From: Burkholderiaceae bacterium
Lineage (GTDB): Bacteria > Pseudomonadota > Gammaproteobacteria > Burkholderiales > Burkholderiaceae_A
Length of the DNA: 64,000 bases
NCBI GenBank assembly: GCA_018882785.1
Contig: VERI01000002.1
Span: 214,589 to 278,588, forward strand
Reading direction: 5' to 3'
The notes under the pieces are model-generated. The model had not been told where the DNA came from and did no database searches. It saw only the letters and a program-made list of their open reading frames with translations. The position numbers were made by a program, and so were the translations under genes. Of this stretch, positions 21,575 to 30,010 are shown piece by piece; the first letter of the stretch is position 1, and every line of letters starts with the position of its first letter.

Positions 21575-22381
21575 ATGGCTACCCTTCAACATCCCCTGGC
21601 AGACGCCCTCAGCAGTCTTGATGGGTTCCGCATCGATATTCAAGAAGGTCAACAACGTGCGGATATCGTGCTGTGCCGGCCGCCCTTCAACATCATCAGC
21701 ATGGGCCAGCGAGATCAACTCAGGGCCGCCTTTGAGGCCCTGGATGCCGACCCCCGTGTCCGCATCATCGTGTTGCGGGCAGAGGGCGAACACTTTTCGA
21801 GTGGCGGTGACATCAGGGGATTCCTCGAGGCCTCGCCCGAGCATGTCTCTAAACTCGCCTGGAATATTGCTGCCCCGGCCCGCTGTTCCAAGCCCGTGAT
21901 CGCCGCCAACCAGGGCTACTGCTTTGGCGTTGGATTTGAGATATCACTGGCCTGCGATTTCAGAATCTGCACCGACACCACCTTATATGCGCTGCCCGAG
22001 CAGAAGCTCGGTCAGATTCCGGGGTCCGGCGGATCGGCACGTCTGCAAAAAATTGTTGGCATCACACGCACCAAAGATATCGTGATGCGATCCAGACGCA
22101 TCCCTGGCGCCCAGGCCTATGACTGGGGAGTCGCGACCGAATATGTACCCACTCAGGATCTCGGCGCAACCGTCGATGCCCTGGTGAAGGAACTTCTGTC
22201 TTTCTCGCCGCTGGCCCAACGCACTGCAAAGCGTCTGCTGAATGAAACCGAGGATGCACTGCTCACCACGGCGATCGAGCTAGAGGGCCACTGTTACAGC
22301 CGGCTGCGCACATCGGATGACTTCCGCGAGGGCGTAGAGGCGTTTCACCAGAAACGGCCGGCAGGGTTTAAAGGCAGTTAG
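21575..22381 (+). CDS. enoyl-CoA hydratase/isomerase family protein
   Basis: A 268-residue crotonase. Both glutamates used by true hydratases are present, one in GFEISLACD and one in LPEQKLGQIPGSGG, and the oxyanion hole regions FSSGGDI and FGVGFE are intact, so hydration of a 2-enoyl-CoA is plausible. It is co-transcribed with the acyl-CoA ligase 23 bases upstream. It converges on the amidase gene, with only 3 bases between the two ends. Confidence 0.87.
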   Translation: MATLQHPLADALSSLDGFRIDIQEGQQRADIVLCRPPFNIISMGQRDQLRAAFEALDADPRVRIIVLRAEGEHFSSGGDIRGFLEASPEHVSKLAWNIAAPARCSKPVIAANQGYCFGVGFEISLACDFRICTDTTLYALPEQKLGQIPGSGGSARLQKIVGITRTKDIVMRSRRIPGAQAYDWGVATEYVPTQDLGATVDALVKELLSFSPLAQRTAKRLLNETEDALLTTAIELEGHCYSRLRTSDDFREGVEAFHQKRPAGFKGS

Positions 22382-22384
22382 TCG

Positions 22385-23743
22385 TCAGGCCCGCAGGCTG
22401 GCATCTCTGCGCAAGACCGGCTCTAATGCCTGGGCGATGGCAAGAAGCTTTTCGTCATTGCCGGCAGGCCCCACGATCATGAATCCCGTTGGCGCTGAGC
22501 CGGGATCATGATTCGGAATCGACACCGCACAGCCATCCAGAAAATTAAAGGTGCCCGGGTTTCGTAACATCAATGCGTTCACCCGAAAAAATTCATCATC
22601 GCTGGCGAGATCGGCAATCCGCGGTGCCACCAGGGGAACGGTGGGCATTACCCATGCGTCCAGCATGGCGGACTCCCGCAGAAACTGCGATCGGCACGAT
22701 GCCCGGATCCGTTGCACCTGAATCAGTTTGGTCGCCGTAACATCGCGGCCGCGGCCAATCCGCGCAGCGACACGAACATCCATGCGATGCTGCGGCTGGG
22801 ACACCAATAATCCAAACTCGGAGAATGCCTCAGAGCTCACCATGGTCGGCTGCCCCTCGCATCCAACAGCATCCTGAACTGCCTGACTATGCAGATCGGT
22901 GAGCACGGCGCCCGCAGCAGACAGGGCAGAAAGTGAGCGGGCATAGTTTTCCGCGACATGCTGATCCAGTCCATCGCAGACGAGATTCGTGAGCACGCCC
23001 AATCTCAGGCCGTTGATACTGGAGATTTCCGGATGCGGTGTACTCACACTGGCAAGCACACGGTCCACGTGTCGAATGCAATCCATCGACTGGCTGATCA
23101 CACCCGCAGAGTCAAGACTCCGCGAGAGCGCCAGCACGCCTTGCAGACTGTAGCGATCGGCAGTCGGCTTGTAACCCACCAGGCCGTTTAAGGCAGCGGG
23201 AATCCGTATCGAACCACCGGTATCTGATCCCAACGCCGCGTGCACCATGCCGTCTGCAACACTGATCGCGCCGCCCGAGGTTGATCCGCCAGGAATGCGC
23301 TGAGCGCTACGTTCAAAGGCATTGCTGGGCGTACCATAATGCGGATTAATGCCGATGCCCGAATAGGCACACTCGGTCATGTTGGTGCGGCCCATCAGAA
23401 TCGCGCCCGCTGCCCGAAGCCGAGCTACCAAGACCGAGTCTTTGACTGCAGGGGCAGACCTTGCAGCGATTTCCACAGAACCGGCTGTGGTTTTTTCTCC
23501 TGCGACATCAAACAGATCTTTAATCGACACCGTCACGCCTGCCAGAGCGCCCATCGGCAGGCTCTCCCGACAGGCATCCAGCCAGCGCGCTGTCAGACGG
23601 GATGCCTCGGAATTGGATGAGATGAAGGCACGCGGGCCCTCACCCTGCGGATCAAGAATTTTCTGCAGCGACTCCTCGACAACCTCTTGCGCTGAACGCC
23701 CACCGGTTAGAAACCGTTGTACCGCGATACCAATCCGATCCAA
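22385..23743 (-). CDS. amidase, amidase-signature family
   Basis: A 452-residue amidase-signature enzyme with the Ser-cisSer-Lys triad in place: the lysine in VSIKDLFDV, and the serine pair in the glycine-rich segments GGSTSGGAIS and GSDTGGSIRIP. The family hydrolyses amides, carbamates or allophanate. The general layout resembles GatA-like catabolic amidases. It is the last gene of a minus-strand set made of a flavin monooxygenase, flavin reductase, DUF2848 protein and cupin, suggesting that the pathway intermediate carries an amide bond. Confidence 0.87.
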   Translation of the reverse strand: MDRIGIAVQRFLTGGRSAQEVVEESLQKILDPQGEGPRAFISSNSEASRLTARWLDACRESLPMGALAGVTVSIKDLFDVAGEKTTAGSVEIAARSAPAVKDSVLVARLRAAGAILMGRTNMTECAYSGIGINPHYGTPSNAFERSAQRIPGGSTSGGAISVADGMVHAALGSDTGGSIRIPAALNGLVGYKPTADRYSLQGVLALSRSLDSAGVISQSMDCIRHVDRVLASVSTPHPEISSINGLRLGVLTNLVCDGLDQHVAENYARSLSALSAAGAVLTDLHSQAVQDAVGCEGQPTMVSSEAFSEFGLLVSQPQHRMDVRVAARIGRGRDVTATKLIQVQRIRASCRSQFLRESAMLDAWVMPTVPLVAPRIADLASDDEFFRVNALMLRNPGTFNFLDGCAVSIPNHDPGSAPTGFMIVGPAGNDEKLLAIAQALEPVLRRDASLRA

Positions 23744-23752
23744 GTCTAAGTC

Positions 23753-24142
23753 CTAGCGATCTTCAGGATCGAAGTAATGGATCTCCAGCAGCAGGCAGCC
23801 CTTCTCAGACTTGAAGGGACCATGCGGCGTGCCGGGCGGGCGGCATGCATAGGTGCCAGGCTCAAAGCGTTCGCCTCCTTGACCATTGGCGTCATTGCCC
23901 ACGATCAAATCGCCGCTGACCAGATAGACCTCTTCCCAGTACTCGTGGACAAAAGGCGCAGTGGTATAGACGCCCGGCTCAAACTTCAGATGACGCGTTC
24001 TCGAGCCGCGTTTTCCCGCCTCGTCTAAGGAGCCGGCAAGAATCTGCTGCTGAATACCCTTGGGGTATCCGGGTGGGGTTTCCCATCCTTTGCTCAGATC
24101 TACCTTATGAAACTCTTTCCACTCTTTTTGAAGTGCCATCAC
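23753..24142 (-). CDS. cupin domain protein
   Basis: A 129-residue single-domain cupin. The first motif is FVHEYWEEVYLVSGDL and the second GTYACRPPGTPHGPF, giving His/Glu metal-ligand candidates. Small cupins can be dioxygenases, isomerases or sensors; nothing here decides which. It sits between the DUF2848 and amidase genes, with 10-12 bases on each side, and so is part of the monooxygenase operon. Confidence 0.8.
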   Translation of the reverse strand: MMALQKEWKEFHKVDLSKGWETPPGYPKGIQQQILAGSLDEAGKRGSRTRHLKFEPGVYTTAPFVHEYWEEVYLVSGDLIVGNDANGQGGERFEPGTYACRPPGTPHGPFKSEKGCLLLEIHYFDPEDR

Positions 24143-24153
24143 AACCCCCCTTA

Positions 24154-24828
24154 TTAATCGACAATCGGCAGCGACTCGGCTGCATACTGATGACGCAGCG
24201 AACGGCCACTGACAGGATCATGGAGTTCGATTTCAAATAACTCCCCGCCCGCGATTTCTCCCATCACTGCATGCGTTCCACAAAACATGGCGGTGCCCGC
24301 CGGCAGCTGCGTGCCGCCGGTGTAGCGTTCAATCAGATCCTCTGGCCGACGCATACGCGACACGGGCCCTTCCTGATAGAGGCGCCGCTGCCCTCCTGCC
24401 GTGACCCAAGACCGCGTCACGAGCTGATCCCAGTGAGACTGAAGCACAGCCATAGGCCAGACCTCTGGACCGATCGGCTTCGGACACATCTGCTTGGATA
24501 CCGTCACGCCATAGGCCTCGACCTTTCGGTCTGTATGGTCGGAACCAATGCCCACGAAAAGCCCCTGCGCCAGGGACAACAGGACCACCTCGACCTCGCC
24601 ACTGGAATCCTGTCCAGCCACCTGGACACGGACCGATGTCGTCAGTCGATCTGCAGACACACGATAAAACGATGGAACATTTTTCGGGCGGGCAACACCG
24701 ATGGCCTCGAGCTCCGCGATATGGTGCTCGACTGCCGCACTATCACGTCCGGTCCATCCGGCAATCACCAACTGCTCGATAGATGCCTCGAGTGGCCGAC
24801 CCTCGGAGCTCAGCGCAAGTTTCACCAT
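24154..24828 (-). CDS. DUF2848 family protein
   Basis: A 224-residue protein recognised as DUF2848 by the segments VGIGSDHTDRKVEAYGVTVS and KQMCPKPIGPEVWP, and a late FCGTHAVMGEIAGGELFEIEL. The family resembles the fumarylacetoacetate hydrolase fold, which suggests a carbon-carbon hydrolase, but no activity is established to my knowledge. It lies in the operon between the flavin reductase (53 bases upstream) and the cupin. A hydrolase after ring oxygenation would be a natural role; this is inference. Confidence 0.8.
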   Translation of the reverse strand: MVKLALSSEGRPLEASIEQLVIAGWTGRDSAAVEHHIAELEAIGVARPKNVPSFYRVSADRLTTSVRVQVAGQDSSGEVEVVLLSLAQGLFVGIGSDHTDRKVEAYGVTVSKQMCPKPIGPEVWPMAVLQSHWDQLVTRSWVTAGGQRRLYQEGPVSRMRRPEDLIERYTGGTQLPAGTAMFCGTHAVMGEIAGGELFEIELHDPVSGRSLRHQYAAESLPIVD

Positions 24829-24881
24829 GATTAATTGCTCCGCTTTATTCAGAAAACATCGATGCAGAAAATTTGATTTGG

Positions 24882-25433
24882 CTATGACCAGCTATGACTG
24901 CCATAGTCGTAGCCGGATGATACATCAATGGACTCCGCAGGCAGCACCGATGCGCCACGCAGATAGGTTCCGTAATTGCTGCGAAAGAAAAGCAACGGCT
25001 CTGCATCTGCACCCGCATGACAATGGGTGACCCGGCCCACATAGATCACATGATCTCCACCGGGATAGCTGAACTCCAGGTCACACTCAATGCTCGCCAA
25101 TGCCTGCTCGAGTCGGGCCAGACCATTGCGGGCGCGAACGACAGGAATCCCCTGCCAGTCGGCAGTCGATGGACGGGCAAACCGGTTCGATACATCCTGC
25201 TGGGTATACGACAGGATATTCACCACAAATTTTTTACTCTCCGCAAATATCGGAGTGATGTTTGAAGAAAGCCCCATGGAGAAGAGCACCAACGGCGGAT
25301 CAAGAGAGACCGACCCAAACGAGCTGACGGTAACACCGACATCTCGGCCATCTGACGTGGCCGTGGTGATCATTGCCACACCGGTGGCATAACGGCCAAG
25401 GATCTGCCGAAAAGTCCGTGAATCGATGGTCAA
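24882..25433 (-). CDS. flavin reductase-like FMN-binding protein
   Basis: A 183-residue protein of the HpaC/flavin reductase group: FRQILGRYATGVAMITT at the start, VSSFGSVSLDPPLVLFSM in the flavin-binding core and a late GDHVIYVGRVTHCHAG with the family histidine region. It most likely supplies reduced flavin to the HpaB-like monooxygenase encoded 82 bases upstream on the same strand, forming a two-component oxygenase. Confidence 0.87.
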   Translation of the reverse strand: MTIDSRTFRQILGRYATGVAMITTATSDGRDVGVTVSSFGSVSLDPPLVLFSMGLSSNITPIFAESKKFVVNILSYTQQDVSNRFARPSTADWQGIPVVRARNGLARLEQALASIECDLEFSYPGGDHVIYVGRVTHCHAGADAEPLLFFRSNYGTYLRGASVLPAESIDVSSGYDYGSHSWS

Positions 25434-25515
25434 TAGTTTCCCCGGATGTATCGTGTCATCGCATCGACGAGGCCGCCCATCTATCTGATGGGCGCTCGCC
25501 GATCAATTCGCTCAC

Positions 25516-27024
25516 CTAGGCTGCCGCCTTTACCGGATTGGATGTCACCGGTGCAGGAGATGCGGCTGTCTGCTGGGCCGGCAGGCCATACCCCCCCAGG
25601 AATCGATCCACTGCGCCAAGGGCGCGCTGCCAGTTATAGGTGCGATAGGCATGGCCACGGGTCACCATTGTGGCGCCGGAATAAAACATCTCGTATTGAA
25701 GATGTCGCGAACCAAATTCCGAGCCCACCGCATCCCATGCAAGCTTAAAGAGCTTTACGCGCCCCAGGCTATCGGTCGCAGGCGATTTCTGTGACTGCTG
25801 AATCACCGAAGCGATCTCGGGATTTGCAAAGTCGTCTGCAGACGACGGCAGCATAATCATGCCTCCACCGGACAACTCCCGGATGCTGGCAATAAACTTT
25901 GGATACAGCTGCTGGGTCAGCACGTTTGCGGCGTAAAGGCGCTGGCCATTGGGCACATAGTATTCACCGACCTGTCGGCCGCTGGCTTCCATGGCCTCCA
26001 CCAGTCCCTCGACCATGGATACCTCGGCAGCCATCTGGCCCAGGGTCTCCACCACGGGCGGGAAGGCAATAATGCCGTTGGTCTCGGCGACTTTGCGCGC
26101 AATCCCCAACAGGAACCGCATCTTCACCATGAATCGAATCTGACACTGATAATTCTGATAGACATGGGCGGGCGTGGCGTGCCACTGCTTGCCAGCCATC
26201 TCGGGGCTGCGGATCGTAAAGACACGATCCCAGGGAACCTTTACCTCATCGAAATACAGCACTGCATCGTTCTCGTCATAACGACTGGATAGCGGATTAT
26301 CAAAGACATCACCGCTCTGGGCCTCATATGACTTGCGTGACAACATCTTCAGGCCCTTGGTCGCCAGCGGAATTGCAAAGCTGTAAGACAGCGGCTCTTC
26401 ACCGGCTTTCAGCGGCTGAATAGTAGAAACAAACACTTCGTTTGCCATTGGACAGCCCGTGCCCAACATTTTGCTGCCCTTGATGGTGATGCCCTCGTGG
26501 TCTTCATCCACGATCTTTGCAATCAGGTCCTCGGACTGCCCGCCCGCTGTCTTACTGCGGTCGGCCTGAGGATTGATGATCACGTAGGTCAGGTAGAGGT
26601 CGTTATCCCGCGCATGCTCGTAGTACGCCTTCAGATTGTTGGCGTAACGATCCCCATGTTCTTTAAACACATCCAGCCCCATCACCATACCGCCCAGCAT
26701 GGAGCCGACGTGATCGGGGGATCGTCCGAGAAAACCATTGTGCTGTTCGGCCCATGACTCCAGCGCCCGCCGACGCTGAACAAGCTCAGCATAGCTCTTG
26801 GGCAGCTGCCAGGTCCGGTTGACGCGATCCCCGGTTTTCGGTGATTCAAAGGTCATGAGATCCAGATTCTCTGGACGGGCCTGAAAGTCATACAGACTGC
26901 AGACCGATCGAATCGATTCCGCAAAGGCGGGATGACTCACGTGATCCGTCACGACCTTGCCATCGATATAGATGGCCCGGCCATCTTGAAGACTACGGAA
27001 GTGTGCTGCGCCGTCTTTTACCAT
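25516..27024 (-). CDS. 4-hydroxyphenylacetate 3-monooxygenase (HpaB) family oxygenase
   Basis: A 502-residue protein of the HpaB family, the oxygenase half of FADH2-dependent two-component hydroxylases with an acyl-CoA dehydrogenase fold. It shows YLTYVIINPQADRSK, GTGCPMANEVFV, FDEVKVPWDRVF, SGGGMIMLPSSADDF and FYSGATMVTRGHAYR, all typical of the family. Substrates in the family range from phenols and 4-hydroxyphenylacetate to pyrrole carboxylates, so the precise substrate is open. The neighbouring reductase, hydrolase-like protein and amidase suggest a nitrogen-containing ring. It is divergent from a MarR regulator 97 bases away. Confidence 0.87.
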   Translation of the reverse strand: MVKDGAAHFRSLQDGRAIYIDGKVVTDHVSHPAFAESIRSVCSLYDFQARPENLDLMTFESPKTGDRVNRTWQLPKSYAELVQRRRALESWAEQHNGFLGRSPDHVGSMLGGMVMGLDVFKEHGDRYANNLKAYYEHARDNDLYLTYVIINPQADRSKTAGGQSEDLIAKIVDEDHEGITIKGSKMLGTGCPMANEVFVSTIQPLKAGEEPLSYSFAIPLATKGLKMLSRKSYEAQSGDVFDNPLSSRYDENDAVLYFDEVKVPWDRVFTIRSPEMAGKQWHATPAHVYQNYQCQIRFMVKMRFLLGIARKVAETNGIIAFPPVVETLGQMAAEVSMVEGLVEAMEASGRQVGEYYVPNGQRLYAANVLTQQLYPKFIASIRELSGGGMIMLPSSADDFANPEIASVIQQSQKSPATDSLGRVKLFKLAWDAVGSEFGSRHLQYEMFYSGATMVTRGHAYRTYNWQRALGAVDRFLGGYGLPAQQTAASPAPVTSNPVKAAA

Positions 27025-27088
27025 GCTGTTCTCCCCCGAGAGTGATTGCCGCCTTTACAGCCGCAGGCGCGGCTGGGGCTAAAATACA

Positions 27089-27119
27089 TAACTAGGTTAA
27101 CAAAATAGGGCGCCCTGTT
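27089..27119. promoter_or_regulatory. candidate MarR operators between the HpaB-like and marR genes
   Basis: Two symmetrical elements lie in the 97-base divergent gap: TAAC-TAG-GTTA at 27089-27099 and an imperfect 16-base palindrome at 27104-27119 centred on GGGCGCCC. The second ends two bases before the marR start codon. They are plausible binding sites for that regulator, but short palindromes like this can occur by chance. Confidence 0.35.
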
Positions 27120-27121
27120 CA

Positions 27122-27709
27122 ATGGCCAAAATCCACGTTTCCAGATCAGGTATTCATGCCGGGTTTTCCTCGCCGTTGTCCGTCTCCCGGCCCGAGCTGC
27201 TCGATGAGGACGGCACGTCTGACCGACGATTTCGACAACTTATCTATGACCTGTCTGTGGCCGGCAATCAGCTTGGACTGGCCAGAAAGCTTCTGGCGGC
27301 CCAGCTCGGCGTCACTCCGCCGCGCTACAACATTCTGATGGTGGTGGCCCAATATCAGGGCCGGCAAGGCGTGAGTGTGAGCGAGGTCGCCCGCCACCTC
27401 CATGTCTCTACGGCCCACATTACCAATCAGGTGAAATTTCTAGAAAAGAAAAAATGGCTTGTCACGGCACCCAACCCGGAAGACGGCAGAAGCCGTCTGA
27501 TGCGAATCGACCCCAGCCAGGAGTCCCGGCTCACCGGCCTGGCCAAGCACCTGCACCGAGTCAACGATGACCTGTTCGGCGGACTCAACCGCCGCGACTT
27601 TCAGTCCCTTAGCCGTCTGCTGACGCAATTGGTCGAAGATTTTGAGCAGGCACTCAACCGACTGGCCACAGGTCCGGCGAAAAAACGCCGGCCTAAATCA
27701 TCTCCTTGA
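27122..27709 (+). CDS. MarR family transcriptional regulator
   Basis: A 195-residue regulator with the winged helix-turn-helix core VSEVARHLHVSTAHITNQVKF and the wing region EDGRSRLMRID; it is longer than minimal MarR proteins because of an N-terminal extension and a basic tail. MarR proteins usually repress divergent catabolic genes and release DNA when they bind an aromatic ligand. Here the divergent target is the HpaB-like operon. Its 3' end overlaps that of the convergent acyl-CoA ligase by 17 bases. Confidence 0.88.
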   Translation: MAKIHVSRSGIHAGFSSPLSVSRPELLDEDGTSDRRFRQLIYDLSVAGNQLGLARKLLAAQLGVTPPRYNILMVVAQYQGRQGVSVSEVARHLHVSTAHITNQVKFLEKKKWLVTAPNPEDGRSRLMRIDPSQESRLTGLAKHLHRVNDDLFGGLNRRDFQSLSRLLTQLVEDFEQALNRLATGPAKKRRPKSSP

Positions 27710-29222
27710 GCTTAAAGCGCATGACCTTGCCGGAGCCCGTCCGGGGAATGGTCTCCACGCTGGCTAATGTTGCAGGCACTTTGTAAGAAGAAATCTGACC
27801 ACGCAGAAACTCCAACAAGGCGGATTCGTCCACCGACTGCCCCGCCCGCGGCACATAGAAAAGTGCGGGCACTTCACCGAGATGGGCGTGCGGCAGTCCC
27901 ACCGCCGCACAATCCAATAGCGCTGGAAATTTCAGGGCAGCCTCTTCAATCTCTCCCGGTGCAATATTCTGTCCACCACGAATAATCAATTCCTTCAGCC
28001 GCCCGGTAATCACCAGAAAGCCATTTGGATCGGCCTTGGCAAGGTCGCCTGTGCGATACCAGCCGTCCCCCATCGCCTTATCGGTCTCCTCCGGTTTATT
28101 GTGATAACCCAGCATGAGATTCGGTCCTCGGACCACGAGCTCGCCTTCTTCCTCTGGACCGCAATCCCGACGTGACTCAGGATGCAGAATACGTACCGCA
28201 ACCCCTGGAACCGGCAGGCCACAGTACCCGGGCCGGCGGCTCGAACGGGGCGAATTCAAGGTCACCATGGTCGCGGTCTCCGTAATGCCGTAGCCATCGA
28301 CTAAGGTCACACCGGAGCGCTCCTCAAAACGCCGGTTAAGCTCAGCCTGCATGATGGCACCGGCGGAGATGCACAAACGCAGCCCCTTGAATTGAAATGC
28401 AGTGTCTGACTGCGCACCCTCCAGCAGGTAATGAAACATGGTCGGCACGCCCGGCATCAGCGTAAATTCCCCCGTACCGATTAGACGCATCGCCTCTGCG
28501 GTGGAGTAGCGCTCCATAATGTATTCCGTCGCGCCAACCGCCAGAATTGCCAGCACCGAAAGATTGAGCGCATAGGAGTGAAACAATGGTAGCGGCGATA
28601 GCACCACATCCCGTTCATTCAAACCCGCGATGGGAATCCAGCAGGCGCCCACCACCCATAGCATGGAGCGTGCACTAAGACGCACCCCCTTGGCCCTGCC
28701 AGTGGTGCCTGAGGTGTACACAATGTAGGCAGCCCCGTCGATATCTTGAGGATCACGTGGCGCCCTTGTGGTGGGCCTGGCCACAATATCTTCGTAACAG
28801 CTAAATCCCTCAGCAGCTGCCCCAACCGACATGAACGTCAAGCCCTCGGGGAGTCCCTGGGCCTGAAGGGTGGCAATCTTCTCGGCAGTGGAGATCACCA
28901 ATCGGGTTTCAGAGTCCCGCAGCCGGTAATCGACCTCGCCATGGGCGGCATCAAAAGAGATCGGTACCGCCACCAGGCCAGCACGCGCAAGCGCCAGGCA
29001 GCTCACCACCCAGGGCACTGAATTAGGCAACAGCAGCGCAACCCGATCTCCAGGCGCCAGCCCCGCATCTGCCAATGCCACTGCCAGCGCAGCCGTCTGC
29101 TTGGCAAGGTCGCCATAACTGATCGATATAGCCGCATCCCGCCAGGCACAATGATTCGGCCGAGATTGCGCATGGCGCCGAATCAATTCGGGAATGGGAA
29201 CAATGACCTCTGTATGAATCAT
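27693..29222 (-). CDS. acyl-CoA ligase, class I adenylate-forming enzyme
   Basis: A 509-residue AMP-forming ligase with YIVYTSGTTGRAKGVRLSA (P-loop), YGITETATMVTLN, WYRTGDLAKADPNGFLVITGR (hinge) and the catalytic lysine in PRTGSGKVMRFKL. It activates an acid to a CoA thioester in the cytoplasm. It is the last gene of the long minus-strand block running down from the Liv transporter, next to an atypical SDR and the first molybdenum hydroxylase, so it probably activates either the imported substrate or a hydroxylated product. Confidence 0.87.
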   Translation of the reverse strand: MIHTEVIVPIPELIRRHAQSRPNHCAWRDAAISISYGDLAKQTAALAVALADAGLAPGDRVALLLPNSVPWVVSCLALARAGLVAVPISFDAAHGEVDYRLRDSETRLVISTAEKIATLQAQGLPEGLTFMSVGAAAEGFSCYEDIVARPTTRAPRDPQDIDGAAYIVYTSGTTGRAKGVRLSARSMLWVVGACWIPIAGLNERDVVLSPLPLFHSYALNLSVLAILAVGATEYIMERYSTAEAMRLIGTGEFTLMPGVPTMFHYLLEGAQSDTAFQFKGLRLCISAGAIMQAELNRRFEERSGVTLVDGYGITETATMVTLNSPRSSRRPGYCGLPVPGVAVRILHPESRRDCGPEEEGELVVRGPNLMLGYHNKPEETDKAMGDGWYRTGDLAKADPNGFLVITGRLKELIIRGGQNIAPGEIEEAALKFPALLDCAAVGLPHAHLGEVPALFYVPRAGQSVDESALLEFLRGQISSYKVPATLASVETIPRTGSGKVMRFKLKEMI

Positions 29223-29243
29223 GCGGCGCTCTCCGGGCCCAGG

Positions 29244-29999
29244 TTATACCATTGAAAAACCACCATTGACACTCATCACCTGACCGGTGATCCATCCCGC
29301 CTGATCGGACGCAAGAAATGCGACAAGCGGTGCAACATCAGCAGGCTCACCAATACGACGGATCGCATAGTTACGAAGAATCTTTTCCTTGTTGGTCTCA
29401 AGCCATACAGGATCGGTGTGATCGGTATTGATCAGCCCGAGTGAGATGACATTGGCGGTGATGTTGTGCCGCCCCATCTCCTTGGCCAAAGATTTGGTCA
29501 ACGAGATCACACCCCCGCGGGAGGCTGCCGTCACCGATAACGATGCCTCGCCAACACGGGCCGAATCGCCACACAGGCTAATTACCCTCCCGGATCCCTG
29601 CCTCGCCATATGCGGCAGGGCTGCCCGGCAGGTATGAATCACACCATACAGCCCAACGCCAATCTGGCTTTGCCAATCCTGTTCGGTTGTCTCCAGAAAT
29701 TTCCTTGGGATTACCAGGCCGGCGTTATTGACCAGCACATCAATGCGGCCCCACTGAGAGACGACGGCCTCGACCATTGTGGTGGCGTCCGAAAACTTGG
29801 ATACGTCTCCCGCAACAGCGATTGCATCTCCCTTTGCGGCACGAATCTCTTTCACCAGGGCATCGGCCTCGGCTGCTGCACTTCGATAATTAATCGCAAC
29901 CTTGGCGCCCGCCTTGGCGAGATGCCGGACAATCTCGCGGCCCACACCGCGTGCACTTCCAGTCACCAATGCGACTTTTCCTTGCATCTCTGTTGTCAT
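29244..29999 (-). CDS. SDR-fold protein with altered catalytic residues
   Basis: A 251-residue short-chain dehydrogenase/reductase by fold: the nucleotide motif TGSARGVG (13-20) and NNAG (91-94) are normal. Aligned on GRVISLCGDSARVG and SVTAASRGG against the BadH-like SDR of this window, the catalytic Asn, Ser, Tyr and Lys positions are Gly116, Gly144, Thr157 and Arg161. I re-read the bases for the Thr and Arg codons (ACG, CGC) and they hold. It therefore probably does not catalyse ordinary hydroxyacyl oxidation; a binding role or a different chemistry are possible. It lies between the Mo subunit gene and the acyl-CoA ligase. Confidence 0.85.
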   Translation of the reverse strand: MTTEMQGKVALVTGSARGVGREIVRHLAKAGAKVAINYRSAAAEADALVKEIRAAKGDAIAVAGDVSKFSDATTMVEAVVSQWGRIDVLVNNAGLVIPRKFLETTEQDWQSQIGVGLYGVIHTCRAALPHMARQGSGRVISLCGDSARVGEASLSVTAASRGGVISLTKSLAKEMGRHNITANVISLGLINTDHTDPVWLETNKEKILRNYAIRRIGEPADVAPLVAFLASDQAGWITGQVMSVNGGFSMV

Positions 30000-30010
30000 C
30001 TCGACTCTCC

